From Puniceicoccales bacterium (GTDB lineage: Bacteria > Verrucomicrobiota > Verrucomicrobiia > Opitutales > JAIRLM01), in assembly GCA_031287845.1 (NCBI GenBank), contig JAITSI010000085.1, positions 1 to 16,723 of the forward strand: 16,723 nucleotides of DNA. Direction: 5' to 3'. Within the stretch, counting starts at the first letter, position 1. Each line of letters begins with the position of its first letter. Position numbers and translations under genes: made by a program. Below the pieces are notes generated by a model that worked only from the letters and a program-made list of their open reading frames with translations, searched no databases and was not told the origin of the DNA. This document shows, piece by piece, positions 6,828 through 15,041 of this stretch.

Positions 6828-9800
6828 ATGAATCCGCTTGATGGGACCCTGCCGTCCGGGGCTGGAACCGTGCGGCCCACGGCGTCGCTGTCCCGTGCCG
6901 ATCCGACCGGACTTGGGGCAACCGCCGGGACCACCGCGGAGCCGTGTGCAAATCGGGTCGCACTTGCCTCCGTCCGAGATCCGGAAAATCTAGAAAATCA
7001 AACGCAGTGCCACCTTTTAGATCCCGGGCAATGCGATCTACTTTCAGGGCCCAGGTTACTTGCCTCCACGCTTTCCCCTGGGATTCCGGCGGCAACGCCA
7101 CAATCCCAGCCGACTTTTCCGCTGAAGAGCGCGGCGACGGCTTCCGAATCCTCTGCGACCGCGGGAGGCAGTTTTTGCCAGGCCGTTGCCGATGTGAATT
7201 CAACGCATTGCTACGATGGAAATGATCTGGCACAGGTTCCGGCAAACCTTCCCCGGGAACCTTTGCCGGACACGGCACCGGTGCAACTGGTGAACATTGA
7301 GGGCAAAACCTATGCCGTGGGCCAATCCCCTGGGCAGGCCGGCATGGATATTGACGGCAAATGGGGTGTCATTATTTCCCCCGATAGGCCGCATTTGGGA
7401 GGATTGTTCCTTGGCCCTCCCGAGTTGTTCGGCAATGATTTGCGCAGGATTGGCGAAGAACCCGGAAATATCTGGTTCACCGACGATACGACAGAAATGG
7501 CATGGGGTATCGTTTCCGACTGGTATAATTTTAAAAATGGCAATATCCTTAGGGTAGTGGATGATTCCGGCATGGTGAAGTATGTAAGGCTCGGCGTCGA
7601 GGAGGGAAACTATGCCTTTGACGGACAAAATTTTCAGCGGGTGACGGCTGCGAATCAGGCCATGCTCACCTGGGACGCGAAGCCCTGTCTCCCTGCGCTA
7701 TCTCCGGCGGATACGGGAAGGGCCGTTCGGGATCAGAGAGGAGTAGTTGTGCAACTTGGAACTCGGAGGTGGAACTCCTACATCCTGCCCGATGGCCCAA
7801 ACGGCGGGAATCCCATGCCGGTGACCGAAGATCCCAGCTGCTGGCACGAAACCGGGGCCCTGGGGCATGGACCACTGCCGAATGGGTGGATACGGATCTT
7901 CGATCTATGGCGGAGAGAATTCTACTACGTTGATACCGTGAATAATAGGGTCACGGACCTGCGGCCCGAGCCCAATGGACAAGTTCCCACGGCGGAGGTG
8001 GCAGCTGTCGGAAAGGATGCCCCGCCGGAGGAACTTTTTAAGTTTAACAAATTTACTCCCAGCGGCACGGGACGACGCTTGGATCGGATACGGGCATTGG
8101 ACCTGGCGCCCGCCATGGCGGAAAAAAATCCGGCAACGGCCGGCGAAAACAGTTTTCACCGCGATCTCTCCTCGTATTCCATACGGGATCCCGGACGGGC
8201 TGGGGCGAAGGATTTCACCGAGTGGCATGCCATCGCCCTTGATACCATGGATTCCGTGGCGCTGTTGCTGAGTGCGTCCACAATAACCGGTGACACATCC
8301 CTTGCCAACGCGCTCGGCATCCAGGGGCGGGCATTGGAATTTTTCCAACGCATCCACCACTTCGTTTTGCATTCCTTGAATTTTCCCGAGGAAGCTTGCA
8401 GTGAAATTAGCAGTGCCCTGGTAAACATTCTGCCGGGCCACTCCCCGGGATCGCTTCGCGGTGAGGTTCGTGATTTTACAAAATGCAACTCCTACAAATC
8501 GTGCTGCCTTAGTCAACTGGAATGCATAATTCAGCTCATTCCGCAATCCTTCGATGGTGCGTGTCCCGTGGCGGAGGAAATACGCACTTCCCTGATGCTG
8601 CAGGTCTTTGCGTGGTTCGAGGGAGGCGTTCTATCATGGCAGCGGCCGCAGGATCCGTGGATTGGCGAACTGCGAAATTTTATGGACGAGAATCGGCAAA
8701 ATACCGTGGGAATCCATGGAATTTCGGGCCAGCGGCAAAATTTGCAATTTGACATGTGGCGCCATGAATATGGCATGGAAAGCCTTGCCGTGGCCCTTGG
8801 AAATTCCCTGTGCGATTATTTGGAAAGTTTGGGCCTGGGCCAATTGACGAACCAGTTGATAGTTTCAGCCATGGAGCAAAAGCTGACGCAAAGTCTGACC
8901 CCCGACGCCCACAACAACCGTCGCGGCGGCGGACTGGGCAAGTCGAAATTCGAAGGCAAAAACTCTAAAATAGTCAATAGGGAATTTCTCGACCGCAGCG
9001 TGGACAGAAGTGGGAGCCGAACGGATATTTGCCAGTCCCGCTGCTCCGATATTTCCCAGGCGATTCCCCTGGAACTTGCCAGGACAATGGGCCCGGGAGG
9101 AGAACGCATTACCAATCTGATGAATGTGCTGCGGGAGCAGAGGGTGTGCGAAAGTGACGATGCTCCCTCTGTTTTTCCTTGCTATGGCCAGGTGCCTTCC
9201 CCGGTTATTCACCTTATCAATAATCCGATTCAATTTTTACGGGAGGCGATGGCAGAGTTTGGCGGGATGACAAAGGAGGCTTATCAAAATTTTGAACTGT
9301 GCATTTTTCCCTGCAAATACAATCTACGGAATGCACTGCTAAAAACTGAATTTTTCGACAACTATAGCGAAACGCTCCACCTGCAATACATGGTCCAACT
9401 CACGGACAAAGACGTCTATGAGCCAAGGTCGACCCCCGGCGATATCATCCGCTCCGTCGGACTATCCACGGTAACGAGCATGTCGGGAACTTCCCGCGAC
9501 ATTTTGGCAGCCTACCATTCCCTTTGGGGATCTACCCGCATGCGAACGATTTTTGCTCCACTGGTTCACTTCGTGAATGCGGATTGTGATTTTACGAAAC
9601 AATCCCTGGATGAGGACTTTAAAAAAATTTTTATTCAAACCGTTTTACAATTTAAGGCCGGCAATTTCCATTCCTCCGGGGAAATCCTGGCGTCATTCTA
9701 TTTTTCCACTCTGAAAATGTTTCCCGACCTTCCGCCCGATCGCAGCTCATTTCTCCCTGATCAGCTCTACATTGAAAATATTTACCGAAACCTCGAAAAA

Positions 9801-9968
9801 TTGCTCATTGCGTTCCGAGAGCATCCGGAGGAGTTCTATCCAATGGACGAACCAACGAAGGAGATTTTTCGAAAAAGCGTCGCTGGGACGGTCCAAAATG
9901 TGCAGAAATTGCATTGGCAAAACTTGGAAGAAAGAAAATCCCGGGGCAGGCTAATGGGAAATGTTTGA
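6828..9968 (+). CDS. Large protein of unknown function, effector-like
   Basis: I do not recognise this 1046-residue protein. An in-frame TAA directly before ATG 6828 fixes the upstream limit. Residues 1-150 are Ser/Thr/Ala/Pro-rich, low in hydrophobics, without a Sec signal peptide, and look disordered. Residues 152-380 look beta-rich, with loosely repeated strands ending in aromatic-Asp strings (VKYVRLGVEEGNYAFDGQ, then WIRIFDLWRREFYYVDT). Residues from about 455 to 1035 look helical, with many scattered Cys (C534, KCNSYKSCC near 568, CIFPCKYN near 826). There is no membrane segment and no obvious catalytic motif. The gene is lower in GC than its neighbours (37% at 9301-9360). It stands alone after a 294-bp gap with a weak ribosome site, and is followed by repeat R2. 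A secreted (for example type III) effector is one reading, based only on the N-terminal character and composition. Confidence 0.7.
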   Translation: MNPLDGTLPSGAGTVRPTASLSRADPTGLGATAGTTAEPCANRVALASVRDPENLENQTQCHLLDPGQCDLLSGPRLLASTLSPGIPAATPQSQPTFPLKSAATASESSATAGGSFCQAVADVNSTHCYDGNDLAQVPANLPREPLPDTAPVQLVNIEGKTYAVGQSPGQAGMDIDGKWGVIISPDRPHLGGLFLGPPELFGNDLRRIGEEPGNIWFTDDTTEMAWGIVSDWYNFKNGNILRVVDDSGMVKYVRLGVEEGNYAFDGQNFQRVTAANQAMLTWDAKPCLPALSPADTGRAVRDQRGVVVQLGTRRWNSYILPDGPNGGNPMPVTEDPSCWHETGALGHGPLPNGWIRIFDLWRREFYYVDTVNNRVTDLRPEPNGQVPTAEVAAVGKDAPPEELFKFNKFTPSGTGRRLDRIRALDLAPAMAEKNPATAGENSFHRDLSSYSIRDPGRAGAKDFTEWHAIALDTMDSVALLLSASTITGDTSLANALGIQGRALEFFQRIHHFVLHSLNFPEEACSEISSALVNILPGHSPGSLRGEVRDFTKCNSYKSCCLSQLECIIQLIPQSFDGACPVAEEIRTSLMLQVFAWFEGGVLSWQRPQDPWIGELRNFMDENRQNTVGIHGISGQRQNLQFDMWRHEYGMESLAVALGNSLCDYLESLGLGQLTNQLIVSAMEQKLTQSLTPDAHNNRRGGGLGKSKFEGKNSKIVNREFLDRSVDRSGSRTDICQSRCSDISQAIPLELARTMGPGGERITNLMNVLREQRVCESDDAPSVFPCYGQVPSPVIHLINNPIQFLREAMAEFGGMTKEAYQNFELCIFPCKYNLRNALLKTEFFDNYSETLHLQYMVQLTDKDVYEPRSTPGDIIRSVGLSTVTSMSGTSRDILAAYHSLWGSTRMRTIFAPLVHFVNADCDFTKQSLDEDFKKIFIQTVLQFKAGNFHSSGEILASFYFSTLKMFPDLPPDRSSFLPDQLYIENIYRNLEKLLIAFREHPEEFYPMDEPTKEIFRKSVAGTVQNVQKLHWQNLEERKSRGRLMGNV

Positions 9969-9994
9969 GGGAAGGGAGCGGGCGGCCATCGTTT

Positions 9995-10228
9995 TAGGGT
10001 CAGGACCCGTAAACCCGATCCGACGGTTGACGGTGGGGCTGCGCCCCCCAGCCCCCTCTCCACGGCGTGTCGCTGCGTCGATGCCCGGGGGAGGCGAAGC
10101 TGGGGGCAAAGCCCCCAATTGGCCTGGCCGGCCTGGAGGCCTCCATCAGGGTCGGCCCGCGGCACTGCCCGCTCCGCCGGGCAGCGCCCGTGGGCGGCCC
10201 TTCCCTTAAGAAGTCAAGTTCCTGCACC
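9995..10228 (+). repeat. Dispersed hairpin-rich repeat, rearranged copy R2
   Basis: The conserved end motif appears at 9995-10016 as TAGGGTCAGGACCCGTAAAC, 26 bases after the stop of the upstream gene. A variant GC-hairpin block follows (GGGGCTGCGCCCC near 10036, GGGGGCAAAGCCCCC at 10102-10116). The rest (about 10142-10228) matches module A of R1 in the opposite orientation, including CCATCAGGG, the CTGCCCG/CGGGCAG stem and AAGAAGTCAAG. So this copy has its two parts inverted relative to R1 and R3. It ends inside an IS481-like transposase gene. The rest of the 9969-10666 gap holds only that IS remnant and 136 bases without a recognisable feature. Confidence 0.75.
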
Positions 10229-10474
10229 AAGAGGAAGTTGCGAAACTCGCCGAAATTCGCAAACAATCGCCTGCTCTTTGTCCGTCAGGGCGCTTTTGAC
10301 CTTCTTTGGGCCGTACTTTAAATCATTGACATTTAGTCTCTTACGCCATTTAATAACCGTTTTGAAATTTATTCCATAGCGCTTGGCAAGCGCTGTAATA
10401 CTTTCTTTAGAGTCGTGAATTTCCTTTCGGACTCGGTGCGTCGTCATGGCGCCTGCATGTAAAATAATTCCCAT
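10214..10474 (-). pseudogene. IS481-type transposase, N-terminal fragment
   Basis: The minus-strand frame from ATG 10474 encodes MGIILHAGAMTTHRV, then SITALAKRYGINFKTVIKWRKR and GPKKVKSALTDKEQ, ending near IVCEFRR. This is the N-terminal helix-turn-helix region of an IS481/IS3-like DDE transposase, in which the helix normally reads LAKRYGINPKTVxKWKKR. A good ribosome site (GAGGAG, 10488-10483) lies eight bases before the ATG, so the 5' end is intact. After about 78 residues the frame enters repeat R2 and stops at 10214; the whole integrase core (DDE) is missing. The last bases still read LPL, as intact members do, which places the break near 10222-10228. The fragment cannot transpose by itself. 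Confidence 0.85.
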
Positions 10475-10530
10475 AGGTCGATCTCCTCTATAGTCTTTTC
10501 TGGCCCTCCGCAAGACAAAGAGACCAAACA
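10223..10530 (-). mobile_element. IS481-family remnant, 5' end only
   Basis: The element runs on the minus strand from a possible terminus at 10530 (TGTTTGGTCTC; IS481-family ends start with TG) through the transposase start to the junction with repeat R2 near 10225. The right terminal repeat is absent. The left terminus is assigned only from the TGT and from the position before the promoter and ribosome site, so it is tentative. The segment is visibly AT-richer than the flanks. Confidence 0.55.
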
Positions 10531-10666
10531 CCTAGAATCCTGGCCCGTCCGCATTTCGGGATGGGAGTTGGAGAGGCTCCGCTGCCCAGACGGATCCCAG
10601 CTCCCCAGGACCCACGCCGTCTGTCCCAGCGGATGGGGGTGGAAATGGAGCGCGGCTAAGCGCAAT

Positions 10667-12004
10667 TTACGGGTCCAGATCCTGAATTTCCCGCCCCAGG
10701 AAGCGGCGCAGGCGCAGCAGCACCCGTTCCCGGCCGAGCGTTGCCAGCAGCGCGTAGAGTCCCGGGCCAACCGACTGGCCGGAGCAGGCAAAGCGCAGCG
10801 GATGGACATAGTCGCCCGTCCCATGGCCGCCCGCCCGGGCCAGCTCGACCACAAGGCTTTCCAGACCGGCCGGGGTAAATGGGCAATCGCCCTCCACCGC
10901 GGCCAAAAATTCTTCCAGGCGCAGGGCAGATTCTTCCAAGACCTTTGCCCGGAGACCTTCCTCCCAGCATGGCACCGCCAGGAAGAAGTGGCCGCAGAAG
11001 TCGGGCAGCTCCTCCAATCCCCGCACCTTTTCCTGGCAAATTGCCAGGACGGATGCGGCGTAGGCTCCATCGCCAATGCGTTCCGGACCCATCCCCTCCC
11101 GGAGCACCGGCAGAGCGTGGGCCAAAAATTCTTCCCGGGGAAGCCGGCGCAGGTACTCCCGGTTCACGTGGGCCAGCTTTTTTTCGTCGAAGCGGGCATT
11201 GCTCCGGTTGATTCCGGCCAGGTCAAAGCATTGGATAATGTCCGCCAGTGGCAAAATTTCCCGGTCATCCTTCGGGGACCAGCCCAGGAGGCAGAGGTAG
11301 TTGCGCAATGCCCCGGACAGGAAGTGCCGGGCTCGGTATTCGTCCACCAGGGACCCCGTTTCCCGCTTGCTCATCTTGCCGGGGCCGGAGGTTTTGAGGA
11401 TGAGGGGGATGTGGGCAAAGCGCGGCGGCTCCGCACCCAGGGCTCGGTACAGCTCCACGTGCTTGCTGCTATTGGACAGGTGATCTTCTCCGCGAATGAC
11501 GTGGCTAATTCCCATGGAGAGGTCGTCCACCACGTTGGCGAAGTGGAAGGAGGGAGAGCCGTCCGAGCGGACGATGACGAAGTCCTTCTCCTCCCGCCGC
11601 AGCACGGGCCCGTGGACGGCGTCGAGGATGCGGACCGGCTCGGAAGAAACCCGGAACCAGACCGCCCCATCCCGTTCGTAGGCGTGGCCCGCATCCAGCA
11701 GCCGATGCCGGTAGCCGTCGTAGATGGCACCGCGCTCGCTCTGCCGGTAGGGTCCGCAGGGTCCCCCCACGTCCGGTCCCTCGTCCCAGTCCAGGCCCAG
11801 CCAGCGCAGGCCGTCCAGGAGGGCGTGCAGGAATTCGTCGCTGCTGCGGCTGCGGTCCGTGTCCTCGATGCGGAGAATGAACGTGCCGGCGCAGTGCCTG
11901 GCATAGAGCCAGTTGAAGAGCGCGGTCCGGGCCCCGCCGATGTGGAAATGGCCCGTGGGGCTGGGGGCAAAGCGCACGCGCACCGGCGAATTTTGCTCAT
12001 CCAT
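10667..12004 (-). CDS. gltX: Glutamyl-tRNA synthetase, compact form
   Basis: This class I synthetase charges tRNA-Glu, and with GatCAB present probably also tRNA-Gln (inference). The 445-residue product starts VRVRFAPSPTGHFHIGGART, with the HIGH-type motif HIGG at 21-24. It carries RGEDHLSN near 171 and the KMSKS-type motif KMSKR at 210-214, followed by GWSPKDDREILPL. It is short: after the Rossmann half, AYERDGAVWFRV follows at once, so the roughly 35-residue insert with the CxC zinc ligands of E. coli GluRS is missing. The C-terminal anticodon-binding domain (about 300-445) is present. Start ATG 12004 has GGGG six bases upstream; ATG 12016 (adding MGRT) is an alternative. The AGGAG at 12023-12019 overlaps the stop codon of the upstream gene, 17 bp away, so the two are probably co-transcribed. 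Confidence 0.95.
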   Translation of the reverse strand: MDEQNSPVRVRFAPSPTGHFHIGGARTALFNWLYARHCAGTFILRIEDTDRSRSSDEFLHALLDGLRWLGLDWDEGPDVGGPCGPYRQSERGAIYDGYRHRLLDAGHAYERDGAVWFRVSSEPVRILDAVHGPVLRREEKDFVIVRSDGSPSFHFANVVDDLSMGISHVIRGEDHLSNSSKHVELYRALGAEPPRFAHIPLILKTSGPGKMSKRETGSLVDEYRARHFLSGALRNYLCLLGWSPKDDREILPLADIIQCFDLAGINRSNARFDEKKLAHVNREYLRRLPREEFLAHALPVLREGMGPERIGDGAYAASVLAICQEKVRGLEELPDFCGHFFLAVPCWEEGLRAKVLEESALRLEEFLAAVEGDCPFTPAGLESLVVELARAGGHGTGDYVHPLRFACSGQSVGPGLYALLATLGRERVLLRLRRFLGREIQDLDP

Positions 12005-12018
12005 CGTCCGCCCCATTT

Positions 12019-12024
12019 CTCCTA
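12019..12024 (-). promoter_or_regulatory. Stop codon / ribosome-site overlap between the unknown gene and gltX
   Basis: On the minus strand TAGGAG combines the TAG stop of the upstream gene (12024-12022) with an AGGAG Shine-Dalgarno sequence. It is 2 bases from ATG 12016 and 14 from ATG 12004. This suggests translational coupling and leaves the exact gltX start uncertain. Confidence 0.45.
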
Positions 12025-13716
12025 TGCCTGTCCCGGCACGCGCTCCAGGTGGAGCACGACGGAAAAGCCGTAGCTGCGGTTCGGCTGCAGTTGCAGGGGC
12101 AGCAGCCGTTCCAGGAAGATCAGGTGCTGGATCTGGCGCCCGTCCACCGTGCGCATGCGGGGATCCTGGGAAACGTCCAGCGGCGGCTGCCATTCGCCGT
12201 GGAAGTCATCCAGCAGGACCTCGGGCCGCAGTTCGTAGACGGTCCCGTCCGCCATCTGGCCATCCAGGAAGGCCACGGCGTAGGAAAAGCGGTCCAGGCG
12301 CACGGTACGCTTGGGGGAGTAGAGAAACTCTGCGCGGATCTGGTCCTCGCAGAAGGTCCACTGCACCCGGCACGACGCCAGTCCCGGCACCATTTCCTCC
12401 GCCGGCGTGATGAGATCCGGCTGCTCGTAGCGGAATTGAAATTCCCGCCGCTTGCCCAGGCCGCTGGTGATATTTTTCCCAAAATGGGAAGGAGTCGTGG
12501 CGGTGCCCTCCCAGGTGAGCTCCGGAACGAAGACGGGACGACGACCCTCGGCCGGACCATCCACCAGGCCGCAGCAGTGGGGAAAGGCCAGGTGGGCGCA
12601 GGAGCCGACGCCGTCGCCGCCCACGAGGGGAAGCTGCAGCACGGGCCCGTCCGGGGATCCCCGGTAGACCCAGAGCCCCTGCTCCTTCCGCGTCGAACTG
12701 TCGAAGGAGAGGAAGCGGCCGCCGCAGGGAACGGACGGGGCGGTCGTGCCAGGCGCTGTGAATTTGTCCCGAACGAGCCGGCCGAATTGGCTGCAGAGCA
12801 GCAGCTGGCGCACGACGGCAAAGTATTCGCCGTTGGAATGGACGCCGACGATGCAGCCCTCCTCCCGGTTGAGGTGGTGGAGAAAGAAGTGCCGAAATAG
12901 CCGGCCCAGCAGGTCCGCGTAGCTTTCCCGCTCCGCCTCGCCGATCCAGCCGTCGGCCATGGAACAGGCAATCAGGCTGCAGCAGCTCGCGGTGGCGAGG
13001 GGCCCCTGGGGAAGGCCGTAGGCCCAGCCATCCCCGCCGGAGGAAACGATCTGGGGGAGCAGGCGCAGGTAGCGCTGCAGGCAGGTGCGCAGGGTTGGCA
13101 AGCGCCGCTCCCGGATGTGCACGTTGGCATGGCGCTGCAGGGCTTCCCGGAACAGCATGAGCCGCAAAAGGCCCGAGGCGTCGTAGCGGCCACCCAGCCC
13201 GGCCGTTGCCGTGTCGACGAAGCCTTCCTGGGCGTGGTATTCCAAAAAGCTGCCCATGAGGGCATCGGAATTGTCCTTCTCCACGAAGCCCATGGCGCCG
13301 GCCACGATGGCCTGCACCACGGCATAGATTTTTTCCCCGGGCCGATCCGACGGGAGCGGCGTCCGCATCCAGCTGCGGATGAGCGCCTGCATCTCCGGGG
13401 TGAGCCGTTTCCAAACCTCGTTGCGGGCCCGGTTCAGGCTCGCGTGGACCAGTGCCAGGGCAGCCAGGGCGCAGCCCTCCCCGCTGTCGCCGCCGTAGTA
13501 AAACTGTGCGGCGATGCGCTGGGCCGCTACCTCCACAAAGGTCTCTTCCGCCGCCACCCCCGGGCTAGCCTGGGCCACGTAGGCGGTCAGGGCTCCCGCC
13601 ACGGCGCCGTCTTCCCACTTCTCCCCGGCCGGGGCACTTTCTCTCTCCAAGGACCCGAGCCGCTGCCCTAAAATGAGCTGGGCGAGGTCCAAGCACTGGT
13701 CCGCAAACTGCCGCAT
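12022..13716 (-). CDS. Hypothetical protein, possibly helical-toroid plus beta-sandwich
   Basis: I do not recognise this 564-residue protein with certainty. ATG 13716 is chosen because the open frame further up to 14151 is repeat R3 sequence; its ribosome site is weak (AGGA 13 bases upstream). No signal peptide or membrane helix is visible. Residues 1-310 look alpha-helical, with the strings GGRYDASGLLRLMLF, then GGDGWAYGLPQGPLA and NREEGCIVGVHSNGEYFA. The second half looks beta-rich (GLWVYRGSPDGPVLQLPLV, REFQFRYEQPDLI, YGFSVVLHLERV). That order recalls (alpha/alpha)-toroid glycan-active proteins such as the heparinase II/III or DUF2264 groups, but this is fold-level guesswork and no catalytic residue is assigned. 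It lies 17 bp upstream of gltX, probably in one transcript. Confidence 0.65.
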   Translation of the reverse strand: MRQFADQCLDLAQLILGQRLGSLERESAPAGEKWEDGAVAGALTAYVAQASPGVAAEETFVEVAAQRIAAQFYYGGDSGEGCALAALALVHASLNRARNEVWKRLTPEMQALIRSWMRTPLPSDRPGEKIYAVVQAIVAGAMGFVEKDNSDALMGSFLEYHAQEGFVDTATAGLGGRYDASGLLRLMLFREALQRHANVHIRERRLPTLRTCLQRYLRLLPQIVSSGGDGWAYGLPQGPLATASCCSLIACSMADGWIGEAERESYADLLGRLFRHFFLHHLNREEGCIVGVHSNGEYFAVVRQLLLCSQFGRLVRDKFTAPGTTAPSVPCGGRFLSFDSSTRKEQGLWVYRGSPDGPVLQLPLVGGDGVGSCAHLAFPHCCGLVDGPAEGRRPVFVPELTWEGTATTPSHFGKNITSGLGKRREFQFRYEQPDLITPAEEMVPGLASCRVQWTFCEDQIRAEFLYSPKRTVRLDRFSYAVAFLDGQMADGTVYELRPEVLLDDFHGEWQPPLDVSQDPRMRTVDGRQIQHLIFLERLLPLQLQPNRSYGFSVVLHLERVPGQA

Positions 13717-13789
13717 GGAACAAAAATTTCCTGCGCCATCCTCTGGATGCCGGGCCGGGCAAGTCAAGGGGTTTTTCACAATTTCCACC

Positions 13790-14279
13790 GGAGATCTCGA
13801 CGGGGGCTGCGCCCCTCTGGCACCCCTCTCCGCGAAATGCCGCCGCCACGGCACCGGTGGCTCGGGGGAAGCGCAGCACGGCGGAGCTGGAGGCCGGGAG
13901 GTTCCAAAGGGGGCTGCCGCACCCCTTTGCCAATCCCCCGCCCACGGAGTGCCGCTGCATCGATAGTTGGGGAAAGCGCAGCTGGGGACAGCGCCCCCAA
14001 CCGGGCCGGGAGGTCGCAAAGGGGGCTGCCGCACCCCTTTGCCAATCCCCCGCCCACGGAGTGCCGCTGCATCGATAGTTGGGGGAAGCGAAGCTGGGGG
14101 CAAAGCCCCCAAAAGGGCCCGGCCGGCCCTCGAGGCCCCGGCCCGCGGCACTGCCCGCTCCGCCGGGCAGCGCCCGTGAGCGTCCCTTCCCTCAAGAAGT
14201 CAAGCTCTTGCACAACAGGGTCCATAGCGGTCATTTTTCCAGGTGGAGGTGGAATATGGGTTTACGGGGCCTGAGCCTA
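13790..14279 (-). repeat. Dispersed hairpin-rich repeat, copy R3 with tandem module B
   Basis: Read on the minus strand, the copy starts TAGGCTCAGGCCCCGTAAA at 14279, again with its TAG being the stop of the upstream gene. Module A (14279-14138) is nearly identical to 1650-1790. Two tandem module B units follow, with near-identical 80-base cores at 14018 and 13906 (period 112). Each carries GCATCGATAGTTGGGG and the AAAGGGG/CCCCTTT hairpin; in the 14016-14042 unit the stem is 9 bp, GCAAAGGGG/CCCCTTTGC, with a 9-base loop. A diverged block (GGGGGCTGCGCCCC near 13802) ends the copy, resembling the start of R2. Bases 13717-13789 hold nothing identifiable except the leader of the downstream gene. 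Confidence 0.85.
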
Positions 14280-15041
14280 GTCGTCCCCGTCCGCATCTCC
14301 ATGCCCATCTTCATCCCCATCTCCGTCCCCGTCTTCGTCTTCGTCTTCGCCTTCATTCCCGTCTCCGTCTCCGTCGTCGTCGTCGTCCCCGTCCCGTCCC
14401 CACCAGCCTTCGCCGTCGTCCTCATCCTCGTCCCCGTCCCCGTCTTCGCTGTCATCTCCATCCTCATCTCCACCATCATCTCCGTCTTCGCCTCCGGCGG
14501 AGTCGGCATGTTTCTTCGGAGCAGGTGGCACCAGCGGTCCAGAGTCCTCCCCGCCGTCGTCGTCCGATTCTTCGTCCCCTTCTTCGTCTTCTTCTTCCTC
14601 TCCCTCTTCTTCCACGTCGCCCTCTCCGCCTTGCCCATCCGGCCCATTCCCCGGGCCATGGCGGGCCAGCATTTCCTTCACGATGTCCTCCGCCGCGCCC
14701 TCCTTGGCCGAGTGCTGGGACAGGAAATCCTTTGCCCGGTTTATCCAGCGGTCGATCTCGTCCACGATCACGATGTTGTGCTCCCGCTCCAGTTCCTCCA
14801 TCCGGGCGTCGAACTCGGCCGGCGCCATGGCCATTGCCTCGCCGGCCTTGCCGGTTAGCCATTCCTCCATCTTGCCTTCCCCGATGACCTGGCTCACCAC
14901 CCGGGCCAGGACGTAGTGCCAGTTATCCTGGGGGTTATTGAGCCATTTTTCCTCGGGCATGGTGTCGGCAAAGTTCTCCAGAAACAGCTTTAGCCGCTGG
15001 AGCGGATCCAATTCCCTGTCCTCCCACGGTGTCTCCGCCAT
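14277..15041 (-). CDS. Hypothetical protein with a long Asp/Glu/Gly tail
   Basis: The 254-residue product has two parts. Residues 1-130 are a soluble, helical-looking domain (LQRLKLFLENFADTMPEEKW, then WHYVLARVVSQVIGEGKMEEWL and a likely coiled segment FDARMEELEREHNIVIVDEI). I do not recognise it. Residues 135-254 are almost wholly Asp, Glu, Gly and Ser, with DGDG-type repeats, broken by a Pro/Lys segment (PLVPPAPKKH at 169-178) and a WW pair at 213. The DNA of the tail is an imperfect GA(C/T)GG(N) repeat, likely to vary in length. ATG 15041 is chosen because the frame upstream lies in the comM 3' region and is unconserved. The TAG stop is the first codon of repeat R3. Possible roles are calcium or basic-protein binding, unproven. 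Confidence 0.7.
   Translation of the reverse strand: MAETPWEDRELDPLQRLKLFLENFADTMPEEKWLNNPQDNWHYVLARVVSQVIGEGKMEEWLTGKAGEAMAMAPAEFDARMEELEREHNIVIVDEIDRWINRAKDFLSQHSAKEGAAEDIVKEMLARHGPGNGPDGQGGEGDVEEEGEEEEDEEGDEESDDDGGEDSGPLVPPAPKKHADSAGGEDGDDGGDEDGDDSEDGDGDEDEDDGEGWWGRDGDDDDDGDGDGNEGEDEDEDGDGDGDEDGHGDADGDD

Noticed and set aside
10568..12073. 501-residue forward open frame opposite gltX
   Set aside because: Shadow of gltX; the reverse strand has unambiguous synthetase motifs.
13717..14151. N-terminal extension of the 564-residue protein
   Set aside because: The sequence is repeat R3, whose module B reads open in several frames because it is GC-rich; the same peptide recurs in R1 in another gene's frame.
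14079..14858. 259-residue forward open frame with a Val/Phe/Pro-rich segment that looks membrane-like
   Set aside because: It is antisense to the Asp/Glu-coding repeat of the acidic-tail gene and starts in repeat R3; the hydrophobic look is a by-product of complementing GAC/GAG codons.
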